Origin: Prevotellaceae bacterium HUN156
Lineage (GTDB): Bacteria; Bacteroidota; Bacteroidia; Bacteroidales; Bacteroidaceae
DNA: 64,000 bases
Reading direction: 5' to 3'
Assembly: GCA_900119285.1 (NCBI GenBank)
Contig: FPIT01000004.1
Span: 62,001 to 126,000, forward strand
Of the stretch, positions 8,075-16,571 are shown in pieces. Position 1 is the first letter of the stretch; the number at the start of each line of letters is the position of its first letter. The notes beneath the pieces were generated by a model that saw nothing but the letters and a program-made list of their open reading frames with translations, was not told the origin of the DNA and ran no database searches. The translations under genes and the position numbers were made by a program.

Positions 8075-8102
8075 ACAGCGGTTCGAGTCCGCCAGGAACC
8101 TC
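8075..8102 (+). other. tRNA 3'-end remnant, possible attachment site
   Basis: The segment contains a T arm (GCGGTTCGAGTCCGC) followed by AGGAACC, which would be the 3' half of an acceptor stem. No 5' half (GGTTCCT with D and anticodon arms) precedes it. Such 3' tRNA pieces are the usual scar of integrase-mediated insertion into a tRNA gene. Confidence 0.5.
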
Positions 8103-8271
8103 ATATAGATTTCTTTCAAGGAACTTAGGCTAGATACTTCTCCCGCAATAATGCTTGTAGTTAAGCTTGACAAACTCTAATTGCTGCTTGTCATATACAA
8201 AATAATTAAGTCACATAGGGAGTCATCCCTTATTGAGCGAAGATAAAAAAATAACAAAAAAAACTATATCA

Positions 8272-9579
8272 ATGGCAAAGAAAGTTTACCTTGGCATGAT
8301 AGCAGATATCATGCATCCTGGATTAATTAATATTATCAACGAAGGAGCCAAGCATGGCGACGTGATAATAGGATTATTCACTGACAAGGCAATTGCTACA
8401 CACAAACGCTTGCCTTACTTGACCTATGAACAGCGTGAAACAGTTGTGCGCTCTATCCATGGCGTTGCTGATGTTGTGCCTCAGGATGATTGGAGTTATG
8501 TGCCCAATCTGCTGAAGTATAAACCTGACTATATCATCCATGGAGATGATTGGCAGCAAGGCCCTGATAAATATCTCCGTGATGAGGTATTTAAAGTAAT
8601 GGAGAAACTTGGAGGGGAGGTAATAGAAATCCCTTATACAAAGGGAATCTCTGCATCCTCTCTTAAAGAAGAAATAGATTCTTTGGGTGTTACACCGCAG
8701 CAAAGACTGGCATCTCTTCGCAGGTTAATTACGGCTAAGCCCGTTGTGCGTATTCTAGAATCGCATAATGGCTTAACAGGATTAATTGCAGAGCATACGT
8801 CTGTAGAGGTGAATGGTCAGCATCGTGAATTTGATGGAATGTGGGCATCATCTCTTACTGATTCAACATCTAAGGGTAAACCTGATATTGAAGCGGTAGA
8901 CTTGACTACACGTTTGCATGACCTCAACGATACTTTAGAGGTGACGACAAAACCCGTTATCTATGATGGAGACACAGGTGGAAAGTTAGAACATTTTGTG
9001 TTTACAGTGCGTACCTTGGAACGCTTGGGTATTTCTGCTGTTATCATTGAAGACAAAGTAGGCTTGAAGCAGAATTCTTTGTTTGGAACCGATGCAGTCC
9101 AGACACAAGATACTATTGATGGCTTTTGTAGTAAGATTAAAGCTGGTAAGGCTGCGCAGATAACGCGTGACTTTATGATTATTTCTCGTTGTGAATCTCT
9201 GATAGCAGGTAAGTCTGTTGATGATGCTTTGGAACGTTGTCATGCCTATGTCGCAGCAGGTGCTGATGGCGTGATGATACATTCAAAGAATAAAAGTGGT
9301 GACGATATCAAGGAGTTCTGTAAGCGATTCCGTGAGAAAGATGCGCATACACCAATAGTTGCAGTGCCTACTACTTATAATCAGTTTACAGAAGAAGAAT
9401 TGGCAGAGTGGGGTATTAATATCGTTATTTATGCCAATCACATGCTTCGTGCTGCTTATCCTGCAATGGTAAAGTGTGCAGAAAGAATTCTTGAGACCTC
9501 TCGTAGCTTAGAAGCTTCTGATGAGTATTGTATGCCTATCAAGCAGATTTTGAACCTGATTCCTGGAACAAAGAAGTAG
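8272..9579 (+). CDS. aepX: Phosphoenolpyruvate mutase with N-terminal nucleotidyltransferase-like domain
   Basis: Rearranges PEP to phosphonopyruvate, the entry reaction of C-P bond biosynthesis. Residues about 155-425 form the isocitrate lyase-like barrel, with the mutase signature EDKVGLKQNS at 260-269 that separates PEP mutases from related lyases. Residues 1-135 resemble a cytidylyltransferase (KVYLGMIADIMHPGLIN, later GISASSLKEE), but the HxGH motif reads HPGL, so the second catalytic His is missing. The start is ATG 8272; a TTG 39 nt upstream in frame has no support. It opens the glycan locus and is followed by the decarboxylase after 6 nt. Confidence 0.93.
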   Translation: MAKKVYLGMIADIMHPGLINIINEGAKHGDVIIGLFTDKAIATHKRLPYLTYEQRETVVRSIHGVADVVPQDDWSYVPNLLKYKPDYIIHGDDWQQGPDKYLRDEVFKVMEKLGGEVIEIPYTKGISASSLKEEIDSLGVTPQQRLASLRRLITAKPVVRILESHNGLTGLIAEHTSVEVNGQHREFDGMWASSLTDSTSKGKPDIEAVDLTTRLHDLNDTLEVTTKPVIYDGDTGGKLEHFVFTVRTLERLGISAVIIEDKVGLKQNSLFGTDAVQTQDTIDGFCSKIKAGKAAQITRDFMIISRCESLIAGKSVDDALERCHAYVAAGADGVMIHSKNKSGDDIKEFCKRFREKDAHTPIVAVPTTYNQFTEEELAEWGINIVIYANHMLRAAYPAMVKCAERILETSRSLEASDEYCMPIKQILNLIPGTKK

Positions 9580-9585
9580 AATACG

Positions 9586-10710
9586 ATGATAAATCCTAAA
9601 TTTTTCATAGAGACACTCAAAGAGAATGGTATAGATTGCTTTGCAGGTGTACCAGATAGTCTTTTGAAGAACATCTGTGCATATATCACAGATTATTCAG
9701 ATGCAGCACATAATATCATTGCAGCTAATGAAGGTGCTGCTATTGGTATTGCAGCAGGTCATTATTTAGCAACAGGAAAGCCGGCCTGTGTATATATGCA
9801 GAATAGCGGAGAAGGAAATATTATTAACCCATTAGCATCACTTACAGATCAGGAAGTATATAATATTCCTGTATTATTACTTATTGGTTGGCGTGGTCGC
9901 CCTGGTGTTCACGATGAACCTCAACATGTAAAGCAAGGTAAGGTTACTACTGGACTGCTGAATGTCATGGGTGTGAATTATGAGGTGCTTTCTAAAGAAG
10001 AAGATAAAGCAGCTAAGCAGATAGAGAAAGCTGCCAAGGCTCTCGCTAATAAAGAAGTCTTTGCATTAGTCATTGAGAAAGATACCTTCGAGGATCATAA
10101 GCTTCAGAATGTTGAGGTGAATAATCTCACCATGACTCGCGAAGAGGCTATCCAAACTGTTGCTGCAGCTCTTGGTGAGAAAGACTGCATCGTATCTACA
10201 ACAGGTATGATTAGTCGTGAACTCTTTGAGTATCGTGCTGCTATGAACCAAGGTCATGAGCGCGATTTCTTAACTGTTGGCTCTATGGGACATGCCTCTC
10301 AGATTGCTTTAGGTATTGCTCTCGCACAACCTGAGCGCCGTGTATGGTGCTTTGATGGTGATGGTGCTGCTATTATGCATATGGGTAGTATGGCAATTGT
10401 GGCTAATAAGGCACCTAAGAACTATGTTCACGTGGTTTTCAACAATGGAGCTCATGATTCTGTAGGTGGTCAACCCACCGTTGGATTGAAGATAGATTTG
10501 CCTGCTGTTGCTAAAGCTGTTGGTTACAAGGCTACATATAGTGTTGATAACAAGGAAGAACTCAATGCTATTCTTGAAAACGTTTATAGCTTTGAAGGAC
10601 CAACTCTCGTTGAGATAAAGGTGAAGAAAGGAAACCGCAAGGATTTGGGTAGGCCTACCACAACACCAGTTCAGAATAAAGAAGCTTTAATGCAATTCTT
10701 GAAAAAATGA
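9586..10710 (+). CDS. aepY: Phosphonopyruvate decarboxylase
   Basis: A thiamine-diphosphate enzyme that converts phosphonopyruvate to phosphonoacetaldehyde, making the PEP mutase reaction irreversible. At 374 residues it has the usual length. The N-terminal half contains the pyrimidine-binding part (GVPDSLLKN, ANEGAAIGIAAGHYLATG with the catalytic Glu). The C-terminal half has the diphosphate-binding motif GDGAAIMHMG...VVFNNGAHDS (GDG...NN). The last 4 bp overlap the next gene (ATGA), so the genes are coupled. Confidence 0.93.
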   Translation: MINPKFFIETLKENGIDCFAGVPDSLLKNICAYITDYSDAAHNIIAANEGAAIGIAAGHYLATGKPACVYMQNSGEGNIINPLASLTDQEVYNIPVLLLIGWRGRPGVHDEPQHVKQGKVTTGLLNVMGVNYEVLSKEEDKAAKQIEKAAKALANKEVFALVIEKDTFEDHKLQNVEVNNLTMTREEAIQTVAAALGEKDCIVSTTGMISRELFEYRAAMNQGHERDFLTVGSMGHASQIALGIALAQPERRVWCFDGDGAAIMHMGSMAIVANKAPKNYVHVVFNNGAHDSVGGQPTVGLKIDLPAVAKAVGYKATYSVDNKEELNAILENVYSFEGPTLVEIKVKKGNRKDLGRPTTTPVQNKEALMQFLKK

Positions 10711-11438
10711 GAATTGTAATTCTTTCTGATATTCATGCCAATGTAACAGCTTTCAAGGCTGTTGTTGCTGATATCTCTACTATAGGTAAAGTAGATGTTT
10801 TTGCCATTATTGGGGACTTGGTCAATTATGGTCCGCGCCCCAATGAAATCATAAAGATGGTCAAAGGCTTAGATAACCCTTTGCTAGTGAATCTATGGGG
10901 CAATCATGAGTATTCCATCTTTGGTGGGAGCCTTGAGCGTTTTGCCACAGACAGAGGTAGGGCGGTATTGCAATATACCAAATCAATCCTAACTCCAGAG
11001 TCATACGACTATTTGGATAAAGAAATGGAGCATAGTGCTTATCAGAAGTGCCAGATATGTGGAAAATCATTTCTGTTTATGCATGGTAATCTGGATGATC
11101 CATATTGGGGTAAGTTTGGTGTTGACAAGATGAATGATGAACGTTTTGCAGAATATGATTACGTGATTAGCGGGCATTCACATATTCCTCATTATGTAGA
11201 GCATTTCTTTACTTCTGATAATGTAGAATATCGCAATAAGAAGCGTACCATTTTTATAAATCCAGGCTCAGTAGGACAACCTCGCAATCATAGTTCTTAT
11301 GCCCAATATGGGATTTTGGACATTGAAAGTGGAAATTATGAGCATCGTTGTGTCTGGTATGATGTGAAAGAAGAGCAAAAACTGTTCAATGATGATGTAG
11401 ATAAATTTTATAAAGACAGATTAACATTAGGGATATGA
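10707..11438 (+). CDS. Calcineurin-like metallophosphoesterase (YfcE-like)
   Basis: A 243-residue phosphoesterase with the motifs in order: DIHAN near residue 8, GDLVNYGP near 36, GNHE near 64, and SGHSHIPH near 155 with NPGSVGQPR. These supply the two-metal site. Relatives cleave phosphodiesters or phosphomonoesters; the substrate here is not evident. It is translationally coupled to the decarboxylase and to the following SDR by ATGA overlaps, so a step in making or recycling the phosphonate-bearing precursor is a reasonable inference. Confidence 0.8.
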   Translation: MRIVILSDIHANVTAFKAVVADISTIGKVDVFAIIGDLVNYGPRPNEIIKMVKGLDNPLLVNLWGNHEYSIFGGSLERFATDRGRAVLQYTKSILTPESYDYLDKEMEHSAYQKCQICGKSFLFMHGNLDDPYWGKFGVDKMNDERFAEYDYVISGHSHIPHYVEHFFTSDNVEYRNKKRTIFINPGSVGQPRNHSSYAQYGILDIESGNYEHRCVWYDVKEEQKLFNDDVDKFYKDRLTLGI

Positions 11439-12433
11439 AAAGTCTATATGTATTAAGTGGAGCATCCGGAATGACCGGTAGCGAGCTTGTGAGACAAATA
11501 TTAGAGGCCGAGAATGATAGCCGTATCATTGGCTTTGATAACTTCTTTGCCAGTTCAATAGATACCATTAAGGAGTATCTTGACAACTCCAGATTCGTGT
11601 TTTATGAATACGATATCAATAATGCTGACCATATGAAGGTCATTGAAGACCAGGTAATGAGTGAGAAGGATGCATACGACAGAACAATTTATATAAACTG
11701 CGCAGCTGTAGTACATACAGAACACTTCTATGAGGTGGAACATACTTGGGAAACCAATGTGATTTCTATGAAGTCGTTCCTTGAGCAGGCTATTCGTGTT
11801 AAGGCTGATATCTACATCAATTGCTCTACCAGTGAGGTGTATTCTATGCAGTCATGGAATGAGAACGGAGGTGTTCGCGAGAGTGATTATCTGATGATGT
11901 CAACCGCAGAGCATAGTCAGCGTACTAGCTATGCTTGCGGAAAACTGATGACGGAGTTCTTTATGAAAGATGCTGTAGATAAAGGTAAGATTAAGGGTTG
12001 TTCTATCCGTTTTGCCAACGTGTATAGCAAGCATGAGCGCTTTGCCAAGCATATTATTCCACACATTATTAACGAATTACTTGAGAAAGGCTCTGTGACC
12101 TTGCTAGAGAATTCCAAGAAGAATCGTCGTGCTTTCTTGCATAACATAGACAGCTGCCGTTCAGTAATGGCATTAATTAATTCAGACAAAGCTCTTGATG
12201 GTACTGTCTACAATGTGGCTACTGACGAGGAAATTACCATCATTGATCTTACTTACAAGATTGCAGAGAAAATGGGCCTTCCCAAGCCAGAGATTATCTT
12301 TAATGGTTATCGCAGCTCTGACCCTGAGCGTAGAATTCTGAATACAGAAAAAATTCGTACCCGCACGGATTGGACTCCTATCATTACTCTTGATAAGGGC
12401 CTGGATATGTGTGTAGCATCAATTGAAAAGTAA
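11435..12433 (+). CDS. NAD-dependent epimerase/dehydratase
   Basis: A 332-residue extended SDR. The Rossmann motif is GASGMTG at residues 8-14 and the catalytic Tyr-Lys is YACGK near residue 167. It keeps the sugar-nucleotide type C-terminal segment (FANVYSKHERF, NRRAFLHNIDSC). The substrate is unknown. Its place between phosphonate genes and the nucleotidyltransferase suggests it acts on a nucleotide-linked intermediate of the locus. Confidence 0.85.
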   Translation: MKSLYVLSGASGMTGSELVRQILEAENDSRIIGFDNFFASSIDTIKEYLDNSRFVFYEYDINNADHMKVIEDQVMSEKDAYDRTIYINCAAVVHTEHFYEVEHTWETNVISMKSFLEQAIRVKADIYINCSTSEVYSMQSWNENGGVRESDYLMMSTAEHSQRTSYACGKLMTEFFMKDAVDKGKIKGCSIRFANVYSKHERFAKHIIPHIINELLEKGSVTLLENSKKNRRAFLHNIDSCRSVMALINSDKALDGTVYNVATDEEITIIDLTYKIAEKMGLPKPEIIFNGYRSSDPERRILNTEKIRTRTDWTPIITLDKGLDMCVASIEK

Positions 12434-13185
12434 TGAAGAGTCTCATTATCACAGTGGCTGGAATGTCCAGCCGCTTCAATAAGGATACAAAAGAGGAAGT
12501 GTTGAAGTGTCTCTATTATGAGGATACTCCATCCAACTCACTTATAAGTCTGCAAGTTCATAAGGCCTTTGACTTGGTGGACGAGATCATTGTCGTTGGT
12601 GGCTACAAGTATGAAGACTTGGAAATGTTCATCCGTAATGAAATGAAAGATGTCAACCATAAGATGAAATTGGTATATAATGACCACTATCATGATTATG
12701 GTTCAGGTTATAGTCTTTTGAAGGGTATAGAGTATGTTTCTCATGATACTGATGAAATCATTTTCATTGAAGGAGATTTGTTCTTCGATATAGAGAGTGT
12801 TGAAAAGATAATCAAGTCAAAGAAAGATGTTATTTCTGTGAATAATGAGCCAATTCTTTCCAATAAGGCTGTTGCACTCTATTTTGATGCCGACAACTAT
12901 CCTCATTATATCTACGACACCAGTCACTCTTGCTTGGAGATTAGCGAACCTTTCACGGCTATCTATAATTCAGGTCAGATGTGGAAGTTTATGAATCCTA
13001 GTAGGGTACGGGAGATATGTCAATTCTTAACTCCAGATCAAGAACAGGGTACTAATCTAGAGATTATCCAGAAATATTTTGGAGCCTATAGGAATTCACA
13101 ATTAGACATAGTAAGAATCAACCTCTGGTTCAACTGCAATACTGTGGCAGACTACCGTGAGGCAATCAAAGCATTAAGCAAATGA
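12433..13185 (+). CDS. NTP-transferase family nucleotidyltransferase, possibly phosphonate-activating
   Basis: A 250-residue protein with the sugar/choline-phosphate nucleotidyltransferase fold: the N-terminal AGMSSRF loop with a following Lys and the metal-binding acidic motif IFIEGDLFFD near residue 115. Relatives include LicC-type phosphocholine cytidylyltransferases and the 2-aminoethylphosphonate cytidylyltransferase PntC. Given the degenerate N-terminal domain of the PEP mutase, this gene may be what activates the finished phosphonate with CMP. That assignment is inference. Start and stop overlap the neighbours (TAATG and ATGA). Confidence 0.75.
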   Translation: MKSLIITVAGMSSRFNKDTKEEVLKCLYYEDTPSNSLISLQVHKAFDLVDEIIVVGGYKYEDLEMFIRNEMKDVNHKMKLVYNDHYHDYGSGYSLLKGIEYVSHDTDEIIFIEGDLFFDIESVEKIIKSKKDVISVNNEPILSNKAVALYFDADNYPHYIYDTSHSCLEISEPFTAIYNSGQMWKFMNPSRVREICQFLTPDQEQGTNLEIIQKYFGAYRNSQLDIVRINLWFNCNTVADYREAIKALSK

Positions 13186-14360
13186 AAACGTTAAATGAGA
13201 AGTTGAACCTCCTAAAGAAGAAATTAGATGGAGGCGAGAAGATAACCATTGCCATCTTTGGCTTGGGTAGTGTAGGATGCTATCTGCTAGACTATCTGGT
13301 ATCGTTAGCTGACCCACAGTTAAAACTTGTTGTGGTTGGGCGTAATGCAGAGAAAATGCAGCAGGATGTTAATATTATCCGAACAGCAGCCACTATTCGC
13401 AGACAGGTGCGTAGTGAAATTGTGGTTGAAGGAGGTTGTGATTTCAAAGACGTTGCTTCTATTGAAGCTGCCTTGAGAAAGATTCAACCTGATTTTATTG
13501 TAAATAGCAGCCGCCTTTATTCCGGATTGAAGTATGGCTCCATTTCTTGGTCAAATCTTCGTGCCTATGGTATCTGGAGCCCTATGTCTGTCTTGCTTGG
13601 TAAGAATATGATGGAGGCATATGGTAAAGCTGATTGCAATGCCATTAGTATCAATACGTCATACTCTGATGCTGTGATTCCTTGGTTGAAGAGTGCTGGT
13701 ATGCCTTACTTTGATTTTGGTAGTGGCAATCTGAACCACTTGATTCCTCGAATGAAGTTCTTTATTGCGGAGAAGTTTGGTATAGACAATCTTAATGATA
13801 TTGACATTACTCTTGTCGCTAGTCATTTTCACGATGTTGTTATTAGCAAAGAGGGACATACCGAGGGTGTAAAACTTCTGTTGAGCATCAAGTATCAAGG
13901 AAAAGAACTTGATATCAATCATGATGAGGTCTACAAGGCATGTGGAATTTCAATGCCTACTGACCAGAAACGTAATATGATGAATGCTTCTAGTAACTTT
14001 GATATCATCTATAGCATTCTAACTGCTATCCGTGAAAAGAAGGCAATAAAGATTCATACTCCTGGTGTTGGTGGTCATATTGGTGGCTATCCTTTCATCA
14101 TTGATGGAACTAGTGAGGAAGTGAAGGGATATATGGCTCCTAACTATCCGCTTGAGGAGATGGGACAGGTAAACCGAAATTCGATTTATTGCGATGGTAT
14201 TGAAAATGTCGTGGATGGCTCTCTTGTCTATACCGATGAACTTCTTGAAAAGGTAAAGAATCGCTTTAATGTAAATATACCTAAACGTGTTCATTTATCA
14301 GAAGCAGAAACTGTTGCAGGTTTATTAATCGAAAGTATAATCAAACCAAGTATCAAGTAG
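13182..14360 (+). CDS. Unassigned Rossmann-fold dehydrogenase-like protein of the phosphonate module
   Basis: A 392-residue protein with an N-terminal dinucleotide-binding motif IAIFGLGSVGCYLLDYL (residues about 22-38) and a following basic VVGRNAEKM, which suggests NADP. The central part (DFIVNSSRLYSG, SINTSYSDAVIPWLK, DFGSGNLNHLIPRMK) resembles saccharopine or malate-dehydrogenase-like enzymes only loosely. It takes the position where a phosphonoacetaldehyde transaminase or an iron alcohol dehydrogenase would be expected. Reduction of phosphonoacetaldehyde or of a nucleotide-linked product is possible, but I do not recognise a family with a known reaction. Confidence 0.6.
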   Translation: MKTLNEKLNLLKKKLDGGEKITIAIFGLGSVGCYLLDYLVSLADPQLKLVVVGRNAEKMQQDVNIIRTAATIRRQVRSEIVVEGGCDFKDVASIEAALRKIQPDFIVNSSRLYSGLKYGSISWSNLRAYGIWSPMSVLLGKNMMEAYGKADCNAISINTSYSDAVIPWLKSAGMPYFDFGSGNLNHLIPRMKFFIAEKFGIDNLNDIDITLVASHFHDVVISKEGHTEGVKLLLSIKYQGKELDINHDEVYKACGISMPTDQKRNMMNASSNFDIIYSILTAIREKKAIKIHTPGVGGHIGGYPFIIDGTSEEVKGYMAPNYPLEEMGQVNRNSIYCDGIENVVDGSLVYTDELLEKVKNRFNVNIPKRVHLSEAETVAGLLIESIIKPSIK

Positions 14361-14382
14361 AATATTGTAAAAATTATTTACT

Positions 14383-15207
14383 ATGAAAGTTGTACTTTTA
14401 GCAGGTGGTTTTGGTTCTCGCATCAGTGAGGAAAGCCAATTTAAGCCCAAACCGATGATTGAGATTGGTGGTATGCCTATCCTCTGGCATATTATGAAGG
14501 AATATGCCTATTATGGCTATACTGAATTTGTCGTTTGTGCAGGATATAAACAGGAATATATCAAGGATTGGTTTGCGAACTACTTTTTGCATAATAGTGA
14601 TGTAACCTTTGATTACCGAAATGGCAAGAATGAAATGATGGTACATCAGACTAATATGGAACCTTGGAAGGTGACGGTAGTAGATACTGGTTACAATACG
14701 ATGACAGGTGGGCGAATCAAACGAATACAAAAATATATTGGAAATGAGCCATTCATGCTAACTTATGGTGATGGTGTGTGTGACGTAGAGATAGATAAAC
14801 TTGTAGCTTTCCATAAAACTCATGGTAAGTTGGCAACACTTACTGCTGTAAAAATGGCTCAAGATAAAGGAATTCTTGATATAAGCGAAAATAATTCGGT
14901 ACGATCCTTTCGTGAAAAAAACTCCAGTGATGGAGCTCCTATCAATGCTGGTTATATGGTGTTGCAGCCAGAAGTATTTGATTTGCTAGATGGAGATTCA
15001 TGCGTGTTTGAGAGAACTGCATTGGTTGAACTAGCTAGAAAAGGTGAATTGATGTCCTACATTCATGAAGGTTTTTGGCAATGTATGGACAATATTCGAG
15101 AAAAAAATATATTGGAGAAACTTTTAGCTGAGGGAAAGGCACCTTGGAAGCGTTGGAATAGCCAAATCCCCAGTATAGAAGCACGAAAAGCAACTGGAAA
15201 TTTGTAA
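14383..15207 (+). CDS. rfbF: Glucose-1-phosphate cytidylyltransferase
   Basis: Makes CDP-glucose from CTP and glucose 1-phosphate, the first step to CDP-3,6-dideoxyhexoses. The 274-residue protein begins with the nucleotide-binding motif LLAGGFGSRISEES and has KPMIEIGGMPILWHIM. The metal site is TYGDGVCDVEID near residue 130, and the family C-terminal FWQCMDNIREKNILEKLL is present. It heads the rfbF-H-G order, 20 nt before rfbH. Confidence 0.93.
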   Translation: MKVVLLAGGFGSRISEESQFKPKPMIEIGGMPILWHIMKEYAYYGYTEFVVCAGYKQEYIKDWFANYFLHNSDVTFDYRNGKNEMMVHQTNMEPWKVTVVDTGYNTMTGGRIKRIQKYIGNEPFMLTYGDGVCDVEIDKLVAFHKTHGKLATLTAVKMAQDKGILDISENNSVRSFREKNSSDGAPINAGYMVLQPEVFDLLDGDSCVFERTALVELARKGELMSYIHEGFWQCMDNIREKNILEKLLAEGKAPWKRWNSQIPSIEARKATGNL

Positions 15208-15226
15208 TGGCTAGGAATATAAAAAT

Positions 15227-16570
15227 ATGGCAAGAAAAGATGAATTAAAAGCTCAAATCTTAGAGCTTACGCGAGAGTATTATAAGGAAGTACACGGACA
15301 ACCTAAGGAATTCGTTCCTGGCAAAACCAAGGTGAACTATGGCGGTCGCTATTTTGACGATACAGAGATGGTGAATTTGGTAGATTCATCCCTTGATTTC
15401 TGGTTGACTGCAGGTCCGTGGGCCCACAAGTTTGAGACCCGTTTCGCCAAGTGGCTAGGTATAAAGTATTGTTCGTTGTGTAACAGTGGTTCTAGTGCCA
15501 ACTTGCTTGCATTTAGTGCTCTAACAGCCCATGAGTTGGGTGATAGACGTATCAAACGTGGTGATGAGGTTATTACTGTTGCTGCGGGATTCCCTACTAC
15601 TGTAGCTTGCATTGTGCAGTATGGCGCAGTGCCGGTATTTGTGGATATGAGCATTGAGGAAAGCAACCTTGACACCACTCAATTAGAAAAAGCTTTTAGT
15701 CCCAAGACAAAGGCGGTGATGGTGGCTCATTCGCTGGGTAATCCTTTCAATCTTGAAGCTGTAGTTGCTTTCTGTAAGAAACATAACCTGTGGTTGGTTG
15801 AAGATAATTGTGATGCTTTAGGCTCGGAGTATTTCATTGATGGTGAATGGAAGAAGACCGGTACTATTGGTGATATTGCTACATCATCATTCTATCCTCC
15901 TCACCATATGACAATGGGAGAGGGTGGCGCTGTCTATACCAACAATAAGGAACTTGATAAGTATGTTAAAAGTTTCCGTGACTGGGGACGCGATTGCTGG
16001 TGTGTTGGTGGCGTAGATAACACTTGTGGATGCCGTTTTACGGGGCAGTTTGGTAAACTTCCTCAGGGTTATGACCATAAGTATGTTTACAGCCATCTAG
16101 GTTACAACCTCAAGGCTACCGATATGCAGGCTGCTATTGGTTGTGCTCAGTTGGAGAAGTTAGATTTCATAGTAAGCCGCCGTCGTGAGAATTATCAGAT
16201 TATGTATGATGGCTTGAAAGGTACTCCAGGTCTGTTGCTTCCAGAACCTCAGAAGAATAGTAAACCTAGTTGGTTTGGTTTCTTCATTACAGTGAAAGAA
16301 GATGCTGGTTATACTCGTAACGAACTGACAAGCTATTTGGAAGAACATCAGGTACAGACTCGTAACCTCTTTGCGGGTAACCTGCTGATGCATCCTGCCT
16401 TTGAGGAATATGTGGAGGGTAAGGACTATCGTACTATTGGTGATTTGCCTGTAACAACCAGTATCATGAAGAATTGTTTTTGGCTGGGTGTTTATCCCGG
16501 TATGACCCTAGAGAAGTTGCAGTATATGATAAATACAATTAAGGATTTTGTTTCAAGCAGAACCAAATAA
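15227..16570 (+). CDS. rfbH: CDP-6-deoxy-4-hexulose 3-dehydrase (E1)
   Basis: A PMP-dependent, [2Fe-2S]-containing dehydrase that removes the C3 hydroxyl of CDP-6-deoxy-4-keto-glucose. Two hallmarks distinguish it from DegT aminotransferases. The PLP-lysine is replaced by His in SSFYPPHHMTMGEGG, and the iron-sulfur cysteines form CWC...C (C-x-C-x7-C, in DCWCVGGVDNTCGC). The 447-residue length matches RfbH/AscC. It normally needs an E3 ferredoxin-type reductase, and none is seen in this cluster. Confidence 0.95.
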   Translation: MARKDELKAQILELTREYYKEVHGQPKEFVPGKTKVNYGGRYFDDTEMVNLVDSSLDFWLTAGPWAHKFETRFAKWLGIKYCSLCNSGSSANLLAFSALTAHELGDRRIKRGDEVITVAAGFPTTVACIVQYGAVPVFVDMSIEESNLDTTQLEKAFSPKTKAVMVAHSLGNPFNLEAVVAFCKKHNLWLVEDNCDALGSEYFIDGEWKKTGTIGDIATSSFYPPHHMTMGEGGAVYTNNKELDKYVKSFRDWGRDCWCVGGVDNTCGCRFTGQFGKLPQGYDHKYVYSHLGYNLKATDMQAAIGCAQLEKLDFIVSRRRENYQIMYDGLKGTPGLLLPEPQKNSKPSWFGFFITVKEDAGYTRNELTSYLEEHQVQTRNLFAGNLLMHPAFEEYVEGKDYRTIGDLPVTTSIMKNCFWLGVYPGMTLEKLQYMINTIKDFVSSRTK

Positions 16571-16571
16571 G

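Noticed and set aside
16548..16571. Upstream ATG for rfbG inside rfbH
   Set aside because: The extra residues MFQAEPNK lie within the rfbH coding end and lack family similarity; ATG 16572 fits the known N-terminus.
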